DNA from: Notospermus geniculatus
Taxonomy: Eukaryota > Nemertea > Pilidiophora > Heteronemertea > Lineidae
Direction of reading: 5' to 3'
NCBI GenBank assembly: GCA_002633025.1
Contig: NMRB01000672.1
Location: 37,784-101,783 of the forward strand
Length of the DNA stretch: 64,000 nucleotides
Shown: one piece after another, positions 1-11,877 of the stretch
How positions within the stretch are numbered: the first letter of the stretch is position 1
Layout: every line of letters begins with the position of its first letter
Notes under the pieces: model-generated
The model's database searches: none
What the model saw: the letters and a program-made list of their open reading frames with translations, nothing else
What the model was told of the DNA's origin: nothing
Position numbers and translations under genes: made by a program

Positions 1-468
1 CATTCTACGTTGTGAGATACTTTTTCGATGTTTCACTTCTGACGAGACGAAAAGTATCTCTACTGTATGAAGAATACCGCCATCTTGGATAGACATTCAT
101 CCGCGTTAGGAGCACTACTTAATACGTACTGCGCATGCGTAGCAGCAACATAATATCATACTTTTCTTGATCTTATGTACGCATAAATCTATAGTTTTAA
201 GTAATTCATATATACGATGATGAATTTTCAAAAAATATGCGTATATAGTGTAATTCTAGACACCATCACCTGGGCACTATCCGGCGGACGAATGGGTTAG
301 TAAATCGCCGGAATTGAGGACCCACTTCCGTTTCAAGATGGCGCGTATTGTTATACAGCCGAGTCGGACTCCCGACAAATCCCGAAGTACCCGAAGGAGG
401 CCGAACGAGGCCGAGCCGAATGGGGATTCTATTCCTGATGGAAAAATATGATCATGAACACCTTGGCC

Positions 469-796
469 GTGTTCGGAAAGCTTCCCCGAGGAAATTTCTT
501 CCCCGAGCTTCGGGGAATGTGAGCATGCCCAGTAAAGGCGAAATTCCGAACGATATTTGCCCTTCCTCGGGGAAAGGTACTACTGTGGGTTGCAGGCGTG
601 AAATATTCCACGTTTAGCCAATCAGCATGTCGGCTTGGAAAGAAAACCGAAATGCATGCCGGGAGTTTCCCCAAGTGAGCGACTCGGCAAGTCGCTCACT
701 TCGGCCAGGCTCGAGGAAGCCTTGGCAGCCTGCCAAATACCTTACCGAACGCTCTCCCGCTTCCCCGAGCCTCCCCGAGGAAGCTTTCCGAACACG
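469..796. mobile_element. MITE-like element with terminal inverted repeats (copy A)
   Basis: The stretch begins with cgtgttcggaaagctt and ends with its reverse complement, giving terminal inverted repeats of about 18 bp, and contains no credible gene. A second copy in the opposite orientation lies at 60018-60689 and matches over nearly the whole length. Copy A carries an extra 12-bp-stem hairpin at 673-701 that copy B lacks. No clear target-site duplication is visible, so the superfamily is undetermined. Confidence 0.75.
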
Positions 797-1661
797 CTAC
801 TTTTCAACTGAAAACCCAAACGTGTTTCATGGGCGCAGACATTTTTGCATACTCCACGCAGCGTTGAAATTTTTTGATACTTGGATGAAAATTTTAACAC
901 TGCCATTGACGCTAGATCGCCATCTTGAAAACCCTGACGTCATCGTCAGCGGGCTGGTCTATCACGTGACACGAACTTCTGTTTCAAAATGGTATTATTC
1001 GCAGAAAACAGTATATATCTTGTCGAAAATGAAACAGAATAACTTTATTATTACTTTATATCTACTCCACCGATGTTTGTATCACTCTATACCTTTATAC
1101 ACCCATCTTCAACGATCTATATTGTAAGCGTAGAAAACGAGTGATGGGGTGACCGCTTAACAATCAGTAGAATTTCTACTGTTCGCTCCGCGCTCGCACT
1201 ACTTTCCAAGATGGAAACCTAGCGCCGCTACNACGAAAGGTTAATGCTATTTCTCATCGTAGTACCATATGTGATTGCTCAATACTCTATTGAAAGAGTG
1301 ATTTTTCGTTCATTTTGAAGCTCCTGCAACACTGTCACTACTGGCCACTACACTGCACTGCACTGCTGGTGGTGTGTATGCTATGCTAATGCGGCATGCA
1401 GTCATTGATTATGCACACACACGCACAGCACAGGCTTCTCAGGTCGCCGGCATAGCTACCTTTTTTCAGAACGGTTTCTAGGCCTAAAGTTTAACCACAC
1501 TCTGACAGGGTGTGGTGGCTGACCCCGTATCCCGCCGTGCTGGCGGTGGCTGAGATATGGGATCCGCCATCTGTTTCAGATCAGAACTCAACTCGCCTTG
1601 TCTCTTCTCTTGTCAGTCTTGATCAATCAGTGCATTCGTTTGTTGTTCATTTATATTTCAG
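797..1661. other. upstream region of MRPS16; no gene seen
   Basis: No convincing coding exon. The bases just before the MRPS16 start read as a splice acceptor (atttcag directly before the ATG), so a non-coding first exon of MRPS16 should lie somewhere in this stretch, but I cannot place it. One undetermined base is at 1232. Confidence 0.4.
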
Positions 1662-2129
1662 ATGGGGCGGCTTCGGCCTATTTTCAGAGGTCTTCGCATT
1701 CGTGTTGCAAGGCATGGATGTACCAATAGGCCTTTCTACCATGTGGTTTGCATGGACAGACATCGTGCCAGGGATTCAATCACACATGAACAGCTTGGAA
1801 CCTATGACCCTTTCCCCAATATGAATGATGAAGTCATGATCTCTCTCAACTTTGAACGTATTCGGTATTGGCTTGGCAGAGGTGCTATACCATCCAAACC
1901 AGTAGAAGAACTATTTGGTAAGAACCTTTCCGAAATATCAGTGTCAAACATGGATTCTCAGTAGGTCATATTTTTTAAAAGAATTCATTTTCTTTCAGGT
2001 CTCTGTGGCTTCTTTCCAATCCACCCAATGAGTTACATCAAGGCTAAGAGGAGAACCGCAAAGCAAGAGAAGTGGCAGGAGATTGAACAATGGAAATTAG
2101 ACAAGGAAAAGAATGAAGAGGCGAAATGA
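1662..2129 (+). CDS. MRPS16: 28S ribosomal protein S16, mitochondrial (bS16m)
   Basis: Small-subunit protein of the mitochondrial ribosome. There are two coding exons, 1662-1917 and 1999-2129, joined in phase by a GT-AG intron, giving 128 aa (human about 137). Recognisable bS16 features are the HGCTNRPFY motif near residue 20, the EQLGTYDP segment around residues 45-52, LNFERIRYWLGRGA, and the PSKPVEELFG segment that leads into exon 2. The C-terminus is a short charged tail rich in K and E. The start sits immediately after an AG acceptor, so the 5' UTR is split by an intron. The only uncertainty is whether an upstream exon adds residues; the N-terminus is compact for a mitochondrial import signal. 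Confidence 0.93.
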
Positions 2130-2207
2130 GAATTTAGTCTAGGTTGAAATTTTCCGGGGATGTCTCGAGAAATAGCCTCGAGCCAGTGTGTAAACTACAT
2201 GTATGTA

Positions 2208-2213
2208 AATAAA
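2208..2213 (+). terminator. poly(A) signal of MRPS16
   Basis: AATAAA about 80 bases after the MRPS16 stop codon. Confidence 0.7.
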
Positions 2214-3009
2214 TGAGTGCTTTATGGATGACAGTTGAGCTTTATTTCTCCTTCATTGCTACCATGGCAAAATAATAATGTGCCACTTGTCGTACTTTCC
2301 ACTGTTATAGTCTCAGAACACTTACATTACCGCAGGCTCCAGAAGCCATGACAAGAAGAGGGCGGGACTCTCAATGTCGTGTTTGTTTTGTGCCTCATAT
2401 TACATGTATTTTGTTTTGTCAAGTTTGTTGTATTATCTACTAACTCCCATATCTGCTGGTGATATTAATGTTCCCATGCAGCTTCGGTTCTAGTACGTTG
2501 ATGTACGGGATGTTGGTAAAATGATTTGCTTTAGTGCATTGTTCCGTAATAGCATTTGCTGAGCTTGCGTAGGAGAGGTCCAAGTTGCAACTCTGGCTAT
2601 TCCATGTCCTACCTGGTTGCCAATACAGTTCTTCGGCTTTAAATAGGTCAAACTGCTGTCATCTCCGTTCAAATCGTGGCAGACAGTTACTCCATCTTAC
2701 TCAGGAGAACCATGAATAGATAAGTACCGGGTAATCAGATTTATGGTAGAACTGATAAAACAAGACAAAGGGTGTACAAACTTTTGTGATAAAATAGCAT
2801 TTATTACTACACAAATAAATACCTCATATTTCTACAAAATTAAATATTTATGCATGGTTTGGACGGAAAACATCTGAGATATCACGGTTGTTATCACATG
2901 ATTTTATATCGGTACAAATCTAATCAATGTCTATGGAATGTAGGATACAGCTAGACAGAATATCCACCAGACTCAATGTCTAGAAGTTGACGCTCCATTT
3001 TGAACCTTT
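2214..3009. other. tail-to-tail spacer
   Basis: Between the convergent 3' ends of MRPS16 and the unknown coiled-coil gene. It probably contains the 3' UTR of the latter (AT-rich around 2780-2860). I see no gene or repeat. Confidence 0.5.
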
Positions 3010-6000
3010 CTACAAGCCATTTTCTCTTCTTTTTCTCTCCACGTATACATCATTCAATGTATCCATAAGTTTCTGCATACTGCTCTCTTTTTCCTCCGCT
3101 GGCAGGTTGCCCATGTCTTTGGCATCCATCGCACGGCCGAACACTCGTCGCTGAATAGAAAGAAAACATAATCAATATACAACTGATCAAACTGCGATTA
3201 TTTTCAAGTCTGGTGTGCTGGGTATCAAGTGTGTTATGTAATACTAGGTCCTGGGTTTCAACCCAAGGGGACCCTGCTGTAATGTTTTGCCCGGGATCTT
3301 ATTCCTTCTGCTGGGGACTAGACTGAATAAAGACACATAATATTTCTTCTGATGATCTTGGATTTTATTCTCATTTCTTCGTCTACACATTCTGATCTTT
3401 TTCCGTCGTCGTGCCCTCCTCCTACATACTATCACATGACCTCATGACGTCAGAGTACTGAAGTACCAGGATCTATGACCTGGCGGTAGATTCAAATTCA
3501 CTGTGGGCCTACACTTCTTATAGATATAACAATACATAACACTGCATCGAAGCTGCGTTTAACCCATCCTGGGACCTTCTGACTGTGAACCAGAGATCTG
3601 AGCCACTGCAGCATGGTGGCTCCCTCCTTGTGGACTGTGATTTCACACCCACCTGAGCCTCAGTGAAGTCTTCCTTCAGTTTCTCCTGGTTGATCCTTGT
3701 CTCCTCATTCAAGAGACTGTTCTCCTCACCATCACCATGTGCAACTAAGAAAAGAAGGAAAGGACTTTAAACAGAGTCCGTAAATGGGAACTTTGGATAT
3801 GACAAGTTATATTTCTGTTACTGTGAGGGTCTTCACTTCTCCTTAAGACTCCGAACTGGCCCCTGCTGTCACCCTAGTTCTGTACGGAAACCTAGTGATA
3901 TGCTATCTCCTAGAAAATGGTGTGGATATAGGCCCTAGCCTTCAAAAACAGCCCCATAATGCATCAAGTCCTCACTTACTGAAATTAGTACTGCCAGAAA
4001 TTTTCCGCAGGAAGTCAATGATACCACTTCTAGTCAGATCTTGTTGGTCACCTGTGTTTTGGGCTGAGGCACTACTCGCAGCTGTTGGAGGTGGTGGTGG
4101 GATGTAGTTACTGGAGCGAGATGAAGAATCAATGTATTGATGAAATGTCTTCTCTGGGTCATTGTTCATGATGACTGTCAGTTGCTTTCCAAGACACCTA
4201 CTTACTGCATCAAACATTCACGCAGTGAGGAATGCACAACAAACGTTTTATTTTTGGAACATCAGAAAGCAGGATTTCACCAAGGATTAAAAGATTACCC
4301 AAAGATATGCGAAACATATTTTCTTTACCTGTAGGCAGATCCGAAGCTGGTGATAGATGGCCGAGGTGTTGGCTTAGGTTTTGCTAAGTCTTTCTGTAAA
4401 TATACAGCAATAACAAACATGTATATGTACAGTACATGTTTATCTGATTACATGTATTAATCGACATACATATGAGACAAACACCCAGGTTTTACTGAAC
4501 TTGATCCAATTAATCCATGAGTTATCTATATACATGTCCTCCCTGTAGTCTATAAAGTACCAGCATGGATGCTGTTCTTTTCAGAGAAGGCAGGTCTACA
4601 AATACATACTCGAAGTAACTTTTTCAAGTCGTCCACTTCGTTTCTCAATCTGTTGATCTCATCCGTGGCTTCTTGTTCCTGTTCTTTTCTCAGTTGATGT
4701 TCCTGAAAAGACAAAAAGACAGGCTCAAGTCAGCTCAAAGGTCCATCATTCAATATCAATAGCCATTTCACCAAACGAGCATGGGAAAGGTGCAAATAAA
4801 GACAAAACCAACTCCACTTACGTTCTTTAACATCTCCTGTAGGTAAAGCTTTTCCTCCTCATCTCTCTCTCTTGCCTTGGCCACAGCTGCAGCCAGCTCC
4901 ACCGCACCAGGCTTCTCCTTCTCAGCTCGTTCCCTGGCAACAGGATGACAAGTTAGAAGAAATTCATGCATCCAGAATTGAATTTGGTATCAGTTCAGAT
5001 GCAGATTAATATGGTGACTAATAACTGCTGCTGGTTGGACACCAGATCTGTCAACATGACCAAGTCAACTTCCCAATACTGACCTCCTTATTTTCTCCCT
5101 CTCCTCCTCCTTCTTTCTATCTTCTTCCCTCTGTTTTGCCAACAACCTCTGTCTATCATCCTCTCTCTGCAGGCGAAGATTTCTCCTATCATCAGTGCGA
5201 ATTCTTGGTGGAATGATTTCTTTAGTCCATTGATTCCATGGCTCAGCTTTTGCTGAAAAATTTATGACTCAATTAACAACCTTACAACCTCATGTCTCTT
5301 CAGCACTCCAGATGCAACATGACTTCCTATAGCCATTCTTTGAGATTTGTTTTAACTTACCTTGGGTTGGATCTATCACAGGTAATGCTGATTTGGTTTC
5401 TTTGTTCAGAATGTTGTACAGATCTCTGTAGAAGTGACGATTAATCTAGTAGAGAGAAGAAAGTTGCAAGTAAGAAGTATATCTTTCAACACTGTAGGCC
5501 ATAGTCACTCAGTCAGCCACACTGTCTGAATTTACCAACATGAAGATGGCTATTGATATCAATTGTTCAGTTCTGTCTACAATCAAGGTTTACGGTACTT
5601 ACTAAATACTGGAAATGCTCAATCTTCAGTTTGGGTCCTTCTTTCTTCATGACATCTTGTGCCTCGACAAGCTGGAATGAAAAGACACCCACTTCACTGA
5701 AGTACGGTAGAATAGAAACTGAAGTCTAATTTTCAGGCAGGAGCAGTGACTGAACACAGCACTGAGGTTAATACATTGTGGAAACTTACATCATGACATT
5801 GGGTCAGTTTTTCACTCAGCAAGAGAAGGAAAGCTGCTGAAAAAGCAGCCAACAGCTCATGATGATAGCCAGGGGCATCAAGGCCTATCATGTACTGATC
5901 CCACATGTACTGAACCACGTCTGTATTGCAAAAGCCTGAAAAAAGAAAAAACAAGGGGAAAATCAAACAAGTACAACTATTTCAATGAACCATGGCTGGT

Positions 6001-7361
6001 TCTCAGAAGTATTGAATTGGAAATAAACACTCCAGAACATTTTGGATCACAAGCTTACCAACAAATAGAGATTTGATGACAGGTCGGGTCAATTCTTTGA
6101 TATTTTCCGGTAGAGTTGGACCAGCAGGATTGTTTCCTTGGAAACTGTCTCCACCTCTGCTTCTTGCACCCTGATTTTGATTCTGCTGTGGGGGACCACC
6201 TCTTTGATTCTGCTGGGGTGCTGCATCCTGTCCTGGATTTTCATTCTGTCTCGGTGTACCAGTCTGTCCTGGAGTAGTGTTCTGTCCTGGAGCAGCGTTC
6301 TCTCTTGGGGTAGCATTCTGTGGTGCAGGTTGTTCAGTTGGGGTTGGTGGAAGTGACTGTACCTCCATTGGTGGCCCTAAGCTTTCATCCACTGATAATG
6401 GCCTGGGTAGAGGGGCACTAAGAGCAGTGGATGGTGTGGGGGGTAATGTTGAATCCGGTTGTGGCATCTCTGATACTACTCTGGCTAATTCACTGTCAAG
6501 GGTGCTTAGTATCTGAGCTACCTTCCTGGCATAGCTTGTGAACTGCAGATCATTTCCTTCCTGAAATGAAAACATATACAACCATTCAACCTAATAAGTC
6601 AAGTAAACACGTCAATACAATGATATATTGAGGATCATTTGGGGGTCAAATATGCTAATTCACCTGTTATGTCAACCACTGATGTGAACAGGTGCCCAAG
6701 ACAATCACATAGTGCAAGATACTTTCAAAAGGCTACACAAGGACATTGATACTCACATCAGAACTAGCATCAAGCATACATTTTGGCCTAGTATTCATAA
6801 AAGTCCGATACTCCTCAACTAACAAAGCTACTATCCTGCTTGCAGCTGGTTCTCTCCTGGAAATGAATGAATGTAAGTTCAGATATCTAAGGGAATTCTT
6901 CTGTGAAGCATTTGTAGAGAAATAAACAATATTCCACTGAGTTTTAGAAGAATGAAAGGCATCCTCTATAAAGTAAAATGAGTTGCATTTTAAGATTCGA
7001 GCTCTTGGCTAGCTGAAGTCTTATGTTCATACCTACCTAGGAATTCTGTCCTCCACAACATAGATAAAAGGCACACACAGTATATAATCAATATCACTTA
7101 AGTTAACATCAGCTTTCTTCACAGCATGGTGGTAGGACAGCACAGCTTTCATTGCATAGAATACACCTGGAAATGAAGTCACATGAAGGTATAACTTTAA
7201 CTTTTTTGTAAATGGCGGACTTCCAAACAATACTGGTAGGATATGATGCCAAGCCAAACATCTCAAAAGGCGAACTGTTTAGCTGGTAATTNCTGCGGAA
7301 CAAAATGTCTGGCTGCGCGAGACTAACCTTCCAGGCCTGCTGGCGAGGTTGAATCAAACAT
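3010..7361 (-). CDS. uncharacterised proline-rich, coiled-coil protein (14 exons)
   Basis: Not recognised. Fourteen coding exons join in frame with consensus splice sites: 7361-7328, 7166-7037, 6856-6757, 6560-6059, 5935-5790, 5671-5603, 5445-5361, 5252-5084, 4933-4822, 4702-4610, 4393-4329, 4200-4052, 3744-3653 and 3150-3010, giving 628 aa. The N-terminal ~110 residues look globular and helical. Next come a low-complexity segment rich in P, Q and T (repeats of the type PGQ-TP-RQN), a second helical block containing MWDQYMIGLD and a leucine-rich helix, a long charged coiled coil rich in E, K and R, a PPPPP stretch, and a basic C-terminus. The WDQ and leucine-rich block faintly recalls the TBC domain, but this is a guess. 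No signal peptide or membrane segment. The gene is head to head with the zinc-finger gene. Splice phases were checked exon by exon, so the structure is more certain than the function. Confidence 0.8.
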
Positions 7362-8114
7362 GGCGAACTTTTCCGACTTTCCTCAGTTTCAGCAGAAATA
7401 AATCGAATGTGCTGGTCAAAATCTCAATATTACCCGCAGATCATACTATATTTCAAACTCGCTATGTATATGGCGCAATAAGAAATCATGCGGGAGGGAA
7501 AGAGAACGCGGAAAGGTGTTGATATAGCCACATTTTCAGCCAAGGTTGGTGTGATCATGATCAGAGTAGTTTTAAATCTCGTCACCAGGAGGATGTCCCA
7601 CACTGGTCATGCTGCCAGATACACACACATCATGACATGTAGCACCAGCATATCTTGCAACCTCAGGCCAATTCAACCAAGTAGGCCTATACAATTTTCA
7701 GCCAGAAAATGCGGGAAAATCCTCCCTCACTCCAATGTGGATGTTTTATGAATACACCGATTTCACAACTCAAAAATACACAGCGCCCTAGCGGTATTAT
7801 TCACTAGCCATTTCCGGTTGAACCTCGCCTCCAGGTAAAATTCCTAGGTTTTTAGCCTCACCACCAAGGAATTTTACCTGGAGGCGAGGTTCAACCGGAA
7901 ATGGCTAGTGAATAATACCGCTAGGGGCGCTGTGTATTTGAGTTGTGAAATCGGTGTATTGAAAGTATGAAACAAAACTGGTCTGCTCACAATGATCGCG
8001 TACGAGCACCATCTCTAGACACTGTCACTCACTGATTGCTAAGAAGAAGAAACTGTTCAGAAGGCCTACATACATGGACTGCATTGGCAGCCTGACCTGA
8101 GCTGAGGTCGAGAA
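7362..8114. promoter_or_regulatory. divergent intergenic region
   Basis: About 750 bases separate the start codon of the minus-strand coiled-coil gene from the first possible exon of the plus-strand zinc-finger gene, so both promoters should lie here. No TATA box stands out. Most of the right half is a large inverted repeat (7751-7960). Confidence 0.4.
7751..7960. repeat. long foldback (95/94-bp inverted repeat)
   Basis: The arms 7751-7845 and 7867-7960 are almost perfect reverse complements separated by a 21-base loop. The few differences are a one-base length difference in an A/T run and cccta versus aggggc in the middle. No flanking duplication is evident. It is probably a foldback or MITE-type insertion between two divergent genes. 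Confidence 0.9.
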
Positions 8115-8190
8115 ATGACTTTGAAAGTTGTTGCATTGCCTGTTGACCAGCAGAGGTTGAGCCTGACTGACATTATTGGCCATCTGAAAG
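8115..8190 (+). other. possible first coding exon of the zinc-finger gene
   Basis: An ATG at 8115 opens a 25-codon protein-like stretch (starts MTLKVVALPVDQQ) followed by AAAG and GTTGAA. It would be a natural first exon, but it ends in phase 1 while the next acceptor (8291-8292) needs phase 0. A weaker acceptor before 8261 would restore frame. It may be 5' UTR, or the assembly may contain an indel. Confidence 0.35.
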
Positions 8191-8292
8191 GTTGAAGCAG
8201 TTCAACAGCGAGGATGGGTATGGAAGGAATGAAGGTCCACAACGACTGATGAATTCCAAGTAAAACCTACTCATACTGTTCTTTCTTTTCAG

Positions 8293-11200
8293 CTTAATGA
8301 ACTGATGAGCATTTACAATGGGATGACACAGGCAAACAAGAAGAAGGCAGCTGCGATCTTGTCATCATCTTTGAAGACCATAGTTGCACCACTTGACTCT
8401 TCAAAGAATGATGACGACACCCCTCATGCCATTGCTCCAAATGTTCCATCCTTTTCAGTACATGGTGCAAAGGAAGGTAGATACAGTTTGTGAACCTATA
8501 ATGAAATCTTGGCTTCAATTAGTTCTATCTATTCAGTTTTCTATGGAAATGGGACTAGAAGAGAGAAATAGAAAATTATCTGCCAACTTCTCTATTTTGT
8601 AGTTTGAATAATTTGGCTATCTCCAATTTCACTTTCAGAAAAACAGGGTAAAAAATTGACAAATCCAAGTTATCATAATCCTGGTGAATTACATGGCATT
8701 GAACCTGCATCCTTGGTGCAGAAAATGGTGGAAAAAGTTGCACCAACAGAGGACAGTGTGCCCACTTATCCCAAGCAAAAAACTCGAAACACAAGGTTGA
8801 GGAAACCTAGAAGGAACGCTGCTGTCGCTAAAAGTGTTCAACCAAGGGCATGTACTGTCTCCAAAAGGAAAAAGAAGACTGTTGAGCTTGAGTCTGTTGA
8901 AAATGGGGCAACTGTTGCAGCACTGGACACTTCTTCATTGGTGGGAGCAAACAATGAAGGTAGATCTGGGGAAACTGATGAGGCCAATATGACCCGTCCA
9001 AATTGTGAAATGAAGGAAGTGTCACTTTCTGACACCAATTTACTGGTACCTGCTGCTGATTCTGTTGAAAGTCTGGTACATGGAGAGGTCACAATTAAGG
9101 ACACGAAATGGAATGAAAAAATGGGTCAGATTTCATCCATACCTCTAAATGAACAGTATGCGCCTGTGGATAAAAGCCATCGACTTGATGCCCTTGTCCA
9201 AGGTTCTGTTGGAAGCAGTGTTGACAGGATGCTGGAAGGAATCACTGCAGGGGAAGGAGCAAATGATGGTGTCCGTGTCCTTGGTAGTGAAGGGACACAT
9301 GTGGTGCTTGGAAATGGTGCTCAGGGAGATGAGATTAAGAACTACGATGATGATCAGTGTGATGATCTACTAGACCTAGAATTAGATATTTACAGTGAAT
9401 CGAATTACGATGCAGAAACGGAGGCGGAAAGTGGTCAAAACAAAGATGTTGAGGTGGCATTAAAAGAGAAAACAAAAACACAAAATGTTCACAGATGTCA
9501 GGAATGTAATGAAACCTTTCCCCATGGACGTGGGCTCAAGCGACACTTACTGGAGCAACATACTCCTGCTGATTCACAGTACCCGCTTTCCTGCCGTAAG
9601 TGTATGATGGAATTTGAGGCTTACATTCTATTTAAACATCACAAGTGTCGGTTGCCCACAAAAGGACTGACATGCAAAGCATGTGGAATGAAGTGTGCAA
9701 ATGAAGAGCGATTGTCACGTCATGTGCGGTTAAAACACTCCGAAGATAAGACTATTCCTCAACATTTCTGTGAATTCTGCTCTAAGGGATTCAGAAGGAA
9801 GCTTTCCCTCTATAAACACTTGAATGAGCATGCAGATGGGAAATTTGTTTGCTTACGATGTGGTGAATTCATAGATGACAAGGAACTCTACTACGAACAT
9901 ATTGCTAAACATGATCGGGATGCTGAATATATGTGTGAAAAATGTGGCATTGGTTTCTCTAAGATGCAGCTGTACAAAAAACACATGAAAGCTCATGAGA
10001 AGTTTGAATGTCCAGAATGCAACATGACGTTCCCATCTAGAAAGGCCCAATTCAGGCACAACCGTCTGATCCATGCTGCTCAGTTTGCAGATTATGGGAA
10101 ACGGCGCTACAAGTGTGATGTGTGCCCCAAGAGTTTCTCAAGACCAGGAATGTTGGATTTGCATAAAAGAGTGCACACAGGTGAGTTAAAAGTAAACATA
10201 GATAGTTGTGAGTGTGCTGAGAGGGATGTGCCGATGACAGTTGTGAATTGATGAAAACTTTTTATTGATATGTTTCAGGTGAACGTCCTCTTGATTGTGA
10301 CCTATGCAAGGCATTCTTCCGCACACCCAAGGCTTTACGAAAACACAAAATGACCAATACGCACTTGTTGAAGGCTGGCGAAGTTGCGAGGGAGAGGAAT
10401 CATCTCTGTGCATTATGTGGACAAGCCTATTTTAGGTGAAGACTAGTAACTCCTACTCTTTGTCAGTTGCCATTGGTTTTGTCATACATTGGGCTTTTCC
10501 AAGAACTTTAGAGGGTCTCTGTACATTCCTTCTCCCTGAATTGAGAATTCAACGAATTTCAACCTTCATGAAAAGGTGGCATCTGGGGCACTGGTCGTTG
10601 CTAATCCCTGATTGCAAATGTTAAATGTTATTCATTCAATTTTCAGGAAGTATGCTCTCCAACGGCACATGAAGACCCACTGCGATGACAAGCCCTTTTC
10701 CTGCCCTCACTGTGACTACCGATGTAAAGAAAGCACCAACCTCAAGCGTCACATCATGCGCCATCTCTCAGAACGTAACTTCATCTGCGAAATATGTGGG
10801 TCATCATTCCACACCAAGAAGACATTGGAAACCCATGTCATTTATAAGCATTCAAATGACCGAGATTATAAATGCACTGACTGTACAATGGCTTTTAAAA
10901 CCCCAAATGCTTTACGACGACATATGACCAGCCACAGTGACAAGCGTCCGCATACTTGTTGGTGTGGTAGTGGGTTTAATCGCATGTATAACTTGAGGCG
11001 TCATATGAAGTCGGTGCACGGGACAGATGAAGAACTGCCCCCGGTGCGCAAGGTGCGGGTGTTAGAAGAGGAAGTGAGAGGTGTGTACAATTCTGGTGAT
11101 GCACCAATGACAATGCCAATGGTGACAAGTGCATCTGAGATGCCTTTGTTCAGCCCCCAAGAAAATGTCCCTCCATCCATTATCAATATGTCCCGGGCCC

Positions 11201-11877
11201 CTATGCCATCAATGAAACCTGATTATATGAATTCTGTTTGTTCTCAGGGAATCCAGCCAAGCCAGAATCCATCCCTCTTCACCCTTACAGCCCCATCCCT
11301 CTCTCTGTCAGATCTGAAATCAGCCCAACTCCCCCCAGACATGAATTACACCATCATACAGCAACACCATCTCTCTGAGGATGAAAAAGTGGCTCGTGTC
11401 ACATCTCATCTTTTATCAGAACTTCGTGAATCTGTCAAACATGTTGAGATGAGTTCTATGCCTCCATCAAATCCTGCATCTGTTCAAACGTCAGTCCCGA
11501 CCCCAGCTTCCACTCCGGCATCAGCGAAAGATGGGCACCAGGTTGAAACGCTTGCATCCGTCGGGATGGAAACTGTTCTGCAGGATATTGTCCATCGGCC
11601 AACTATTAACACGTACGACAACCATCTGTATATCTCGCAACCAACATCTGCCCCTGTGGAACGCAAAACACCATTCATCTCCAACATGCCTCAGAATTAC
11701 GTCCACGATTTTACCAACTTCAATGCAGCTTCTCTCTATGGTGCCCAGTTTTATACTGACCCACAGCGTCAGCGGATGATGCAGCTCCCAGAAGGCCTTG
11801 CTCCTGATCAGCTTCAAGCTGTTGCAAATAGTCTACCAGCTGATTTAAATAAATATCACCAACCTGGGGCTGAATAG
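8293..11877 (+). CDS. C2H2 zinc-finger protein with 14 fingers
   Basis: Probable sequence-specific DNA-binding nuclear protein. Exons 8293-8476, 8639-10180, 10279-10435 and 10647-11877 join in phase. From the ATG at 8305 they encode about 1033 aa. The first ~390 residues are acidic and basic low-complexity sequence with KKR-type nuclear signals. Then come 14 C2H2-type fingers: eight in exon 8639-10180, a ninth in exon 10279-10435, the tenth split by the intron at the YFR codon, and the rest in the last exon. Only one canonical TGERP-type linker is obvious (after finger eight); finger two has a degenerate C2HC-like form and the last begins CWC. The C-terminal ~290 residues are rich in S, P, M and Q, like a transactivation region. 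No KRAB, BTB or SCAN domain. The orthologue is not identified. The N-terminus is uncertain. Confidence 0.85.

Noticed and set aside
627-1127. 166-codon open frame on the plus strand
   Set aside because: Its first third is the repeat element 469-796 and the rest has no protein-like composition or splice support.
6138-6516. Plus-strand frames rich in S, W and C
   Set aside because: Shadows of the proline/glutamine-rich exon of the minus-strand coiled-coil gene.
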